Assembly (NCBI RefSeq): GCF_000337195.1
Contig: NZ_AOID01000045.1
Coordinates: forward strand, 1-64,000
DNA: 64,000 nucleotides
Direction: 5' to 3'
Source of the DNA: Natrinema versiforme JCM 10478
Lineage (GTDB): Archaea > Halobacteriota > Halobacteria > Halobacteriales > Natrialbaceae
Shown: positions 62,234 to 64,000 of the stretch, in pieces
How positions within the stretch are numbered: the first letter of the stretch is position 1
Layout of the letters: every line of letters starts with the position of its first letter
Position numbers and translations under genes: made by a program
Notes under the pieces: generated by a model
Told to the model about the DNA's origin: nothing
What the model saw: the letters and a program-made list of their open reading frames with translations, nothing else
The model's database searches: none

Positions 62234-64000
62234 ATGTCCGACACAGACCGATCCGACCGATCCGTAACCGCACAGACCGCACCGCGCCTCGACGTCGACG
62301 ACCCCCGGGAGGCGATCGACCCGATCACGCAGCGCGTGATCGCGGGGAGCCTCGAGAACATCTGCGACGAGATGGGCCACAAGCTCACCCGGACGAGCTA
62401 CTCGAGTATCATCCGCGAGTCCGAGGACTTCGGCTGTGCCCTCCTCGACGAGCAGGGGCGACAGCTCTGTGAGACCGACAGCACGCCGCTCCAGATGGGA
62501 CCGATACCGGCGTACGTTGGCGGGGTCATCGACCTCTTCGAGGACCGGGGCGAGGTATTCGAGCCCGGGGACGTGATCTTGCACAACGATCCGTACTACG
62601 GCGCGAGCCACGCTCCCGACTTCGGCGTCATCGTGCCGGTCTTCGACGACGGCGACCTGATGGGGTTCGCGGTGACGACGGCCCACCACCTGGACGTCGG
62701 TGCCGACAAGCCGGGGACCTGCATCATCGAGACGATCGACGCCTACAGCGAATCGATCCGGCTGGACGCGCTGAAGATCGTCGAAGGCGGCGAGCGAAAC
62801 GAGACCGCCTGGCAGCTGATCGCCGACAACATCCGCGTCCCCGACATGGTGATGGGCGACATCGAGGCCCAGATCTCCGCGGCCCGCGCCGGCGCGCGCC
62901 GGCTGGAAGGGCTCTTCGCGGAACACGGGCGCGACACCGTCACGCTGGCCGGCCAGGCGATGATGGACTACTCCGAGGGGCGGCTCCGCGACGAGATCGC
63001 GGCGCTGCCCGACGGCACCTACTCCGCCGAGGGGTACATCGACGGCTATCTCGACTCATCGGATCCCGCCGAAAAGGACGTCTTCCTCGCCGTCGACCTC
63101 GAGATAGACGGCTCGGAGATACGCGTCGACCTGTCGCGGTGTGACGCCCAGCTCGATAACCGTCCGATCAATATGCCCCTCGAGGGGACCGTCGTCCCCG
63201 CGATCTTGCTCGTGATCCGCTCGACGTTGCTCGACACGGAATCCCACGAGTTCGTGCCACAGAACGACGGGATTACCCGTCCGGTCTCGGTCGACGCCCC
63301 CGAGGGGACGATCGCGAACCCGCGGTTCCCCGCGCCGACGATCGCCCGGTTCTGTCCGGGGAACCGACTCGCCGACCTGACCCTGAAGGCGCTCGCCGAG
63401 GTCGTCCCCGAGAGGACCTGTGCCGGCGTCGGCAATATCAAGATCAGCACCTTCAGCGGTGTCACGGACGACGAGTACTGGGTGTACATGGACATCTCCT
63501 CGGGGAGCTACGGCGCTCGGCCGACCGCCGACGGGCTCGACGCGGTGGACACGCTGTACGCCAACACTCGGAACAACCCCATCGAGGACATCGAGAGCCA
63601 CTACCCGCTGCGGATCAGCCGCTACGAGCTCCGCGAGGACGGCGACGGGGCCGGCGAACACCGGGGCGGGATCGGGCCGGTCCGGGAGATAGAGTTTACC
63701 GACGATGGCCGCGTCTCGATCGAAGGCGACGGCACCACGTATCCTCCGTGGGGCGTCGGGGGCGGCCGCGACGGCTCGACGGGAGCCGTCACCCTCGACG
63801 CCGGGACCGACGGCGAGCGTTCGCTGGGCTCGAAGCTCGAGAACCGGTCGATGGACGCGGGCCAGCGGATCCGCCTCACCGGGCCCTGTGGCGGCGGCTG
63901 GGGCGATCCCGTCGACAGGGATCCCGCGGACGTCTGGGACGACGTCCGCGACGGGCTTCTCAGTCCCGACCGGGCCGAGCGCGTCTACGGCGTCGTCCTG
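62234..64000 (+). CDS. hyuB: Hydantoinase B subunit (HyuB), C-terminus outside window
   Basis: 589 residues are visible and the frame is open to the last base. Motifs of hydantoinase B/oxoprolinase: DPITQRVIAGSLENICDEMG, RTSYSSIIRESEDFGCALLD, GDVILHNDPYYGASHAPDFG, TTAHHLDVGAD, CPGNRL and GPCGGGWGDP near the end. Together with HyuA it forms the ATP-dependent amide hydrolase. Five bases separate it from hyuA, so they are one transcript. Only a short C-terminal piece should be missing. Confidence 0.95.
   Translation, partial: MSDTDRSDRSVTAQTAPRLDVDDPREAIDPITQRVIAGSLENICDEMGHKLTRTSYSSIIRESEDFGCALLDEQGRQLCETDSTPLQMGPIPAYVGGVIDLFEDRGEVFEPGDVILHNDPYYGASHAPDFGVIVPVFDDGDLMGFAVTTAHHLDVGADKPGTCIIETIDAYSESIRLDALKIVEGGERNETAWQLIADNIRVPDMVMGDIEAQISAARAGARRLEGLFAEHGRDTVTLAGQAMMDYSEGRLRDEIAALPDGTYSAEGYIDGYLDSSDPAEKDVFLAVDLEIDGSEIRVDLSRCDAQLDNRPINMPLEGTVVPAILLVIRSTLLDTESHEFVPQNDGITRPVSVDAPEGTIANPRFPAPTIARFCPGNRLADLTLKALAEVVPERTCAGVGNIKISTFSGVTDDEYWVYMDISSGSYGARPTADGLDAVDTLYANTRNNPIEDIESHYPLRISRYELREDGDGAGEHRGGIGPVREIEFTDDGRVSIEGDGTTYPPWGVGGGRDGSTGAVTLDAGTDGERSLGSKLENRSMDAGQRIRLTGPCGGGWGDPVDRDPADVWDDVRDGLLSPDRAERVYGVVL

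Overview
The window is a stretch of haloarchaeal chromosome, most likely from the order Natrialbales (Natrinema/Haloterrigena/Natronorubrum type). The evidence is the very high G+C, strongly acidic proteins, Tat lipoprotein signals, a PGF-CTERM anchor, a glutamate-rich 2Fe-2S ferredoxin, and many genes whose TATA-like box lies about 25-30 bases before the start codon (leaderless transcripts). I see no rRNA, tRNA or CRISPR array.

Positions 1-41,200 are mostly ordinary core genes in short, loosely packed units. They include a beta-propeller protein fragment and PRPP synthetase, an H-NOX/V4R-like sensor, a surface metalloprotease, isoleucyl-tRNA synthetase, a uracil-DNA glycosylase, a HIT protein and a type IV prepilin peptidase. 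An arsenic unit (arsR-acr3-arsC-like) follows, then a ferredoxin, two PiT-type phosphate permeases, hisA and hisB, TrkH, an ACT-domain regulator, an IMPACT protein and uracil phosphoribosyltransferase. After these come a GGQQ-repeat protein with a cysteine helical core, a CNNM/CBS protein, a glutaredoxin plus cysteine-free peroxiredoxin-like pair, a Sua5-type protein and a Cas4-like protein with eroded catalytic motifs. The block ends with an HdrD/EtfD-like membrane Fe-S oxidoreductase, a glutamine amidotransferase-like protein, and an adjacent acyl-CoA-ligase-like/hydrolase-like pair in which both active sites look damaged.

Positions 41,200-43,170 hold no intact gene apart from a truncated Lrp/AsnC-like regulator. 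They contain AT-rich debris and a clear relic of an IS6-family transposase.

Positions 43,170-64,000 form a catabolic and transport island. It contains a class III aminotransferase, a methylmalonate-semialdehyde-type dehydrogenase, an SDR oxidoreductase, and an M20-type N-carbamoyl amidohydrolase. A complete spermidine/putrescine-type ABC importer has two ATPase genes, one binding protein and two permeases. The rest is a NodB-fold deacetylase/cyclic-imidase-like enzyme, an F420/FMN luciferase-fold oxidoreductase, and an ATP-dependent hydantoinase/oxoprolinase pair (hyuA, hyuB) that runs off the window. A divergent group II chaperonin gene lies antisense between the two permease genes. Read together, the island could import a cyclic amide (hydantoin, dihydropyrimidine or similar), open the ring, remove the carbamoyl group, transaminate the resulting omega-amino acid and oxidise the semialdehyde to an acyl-CoA. 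That pathway is an inference from gene content.
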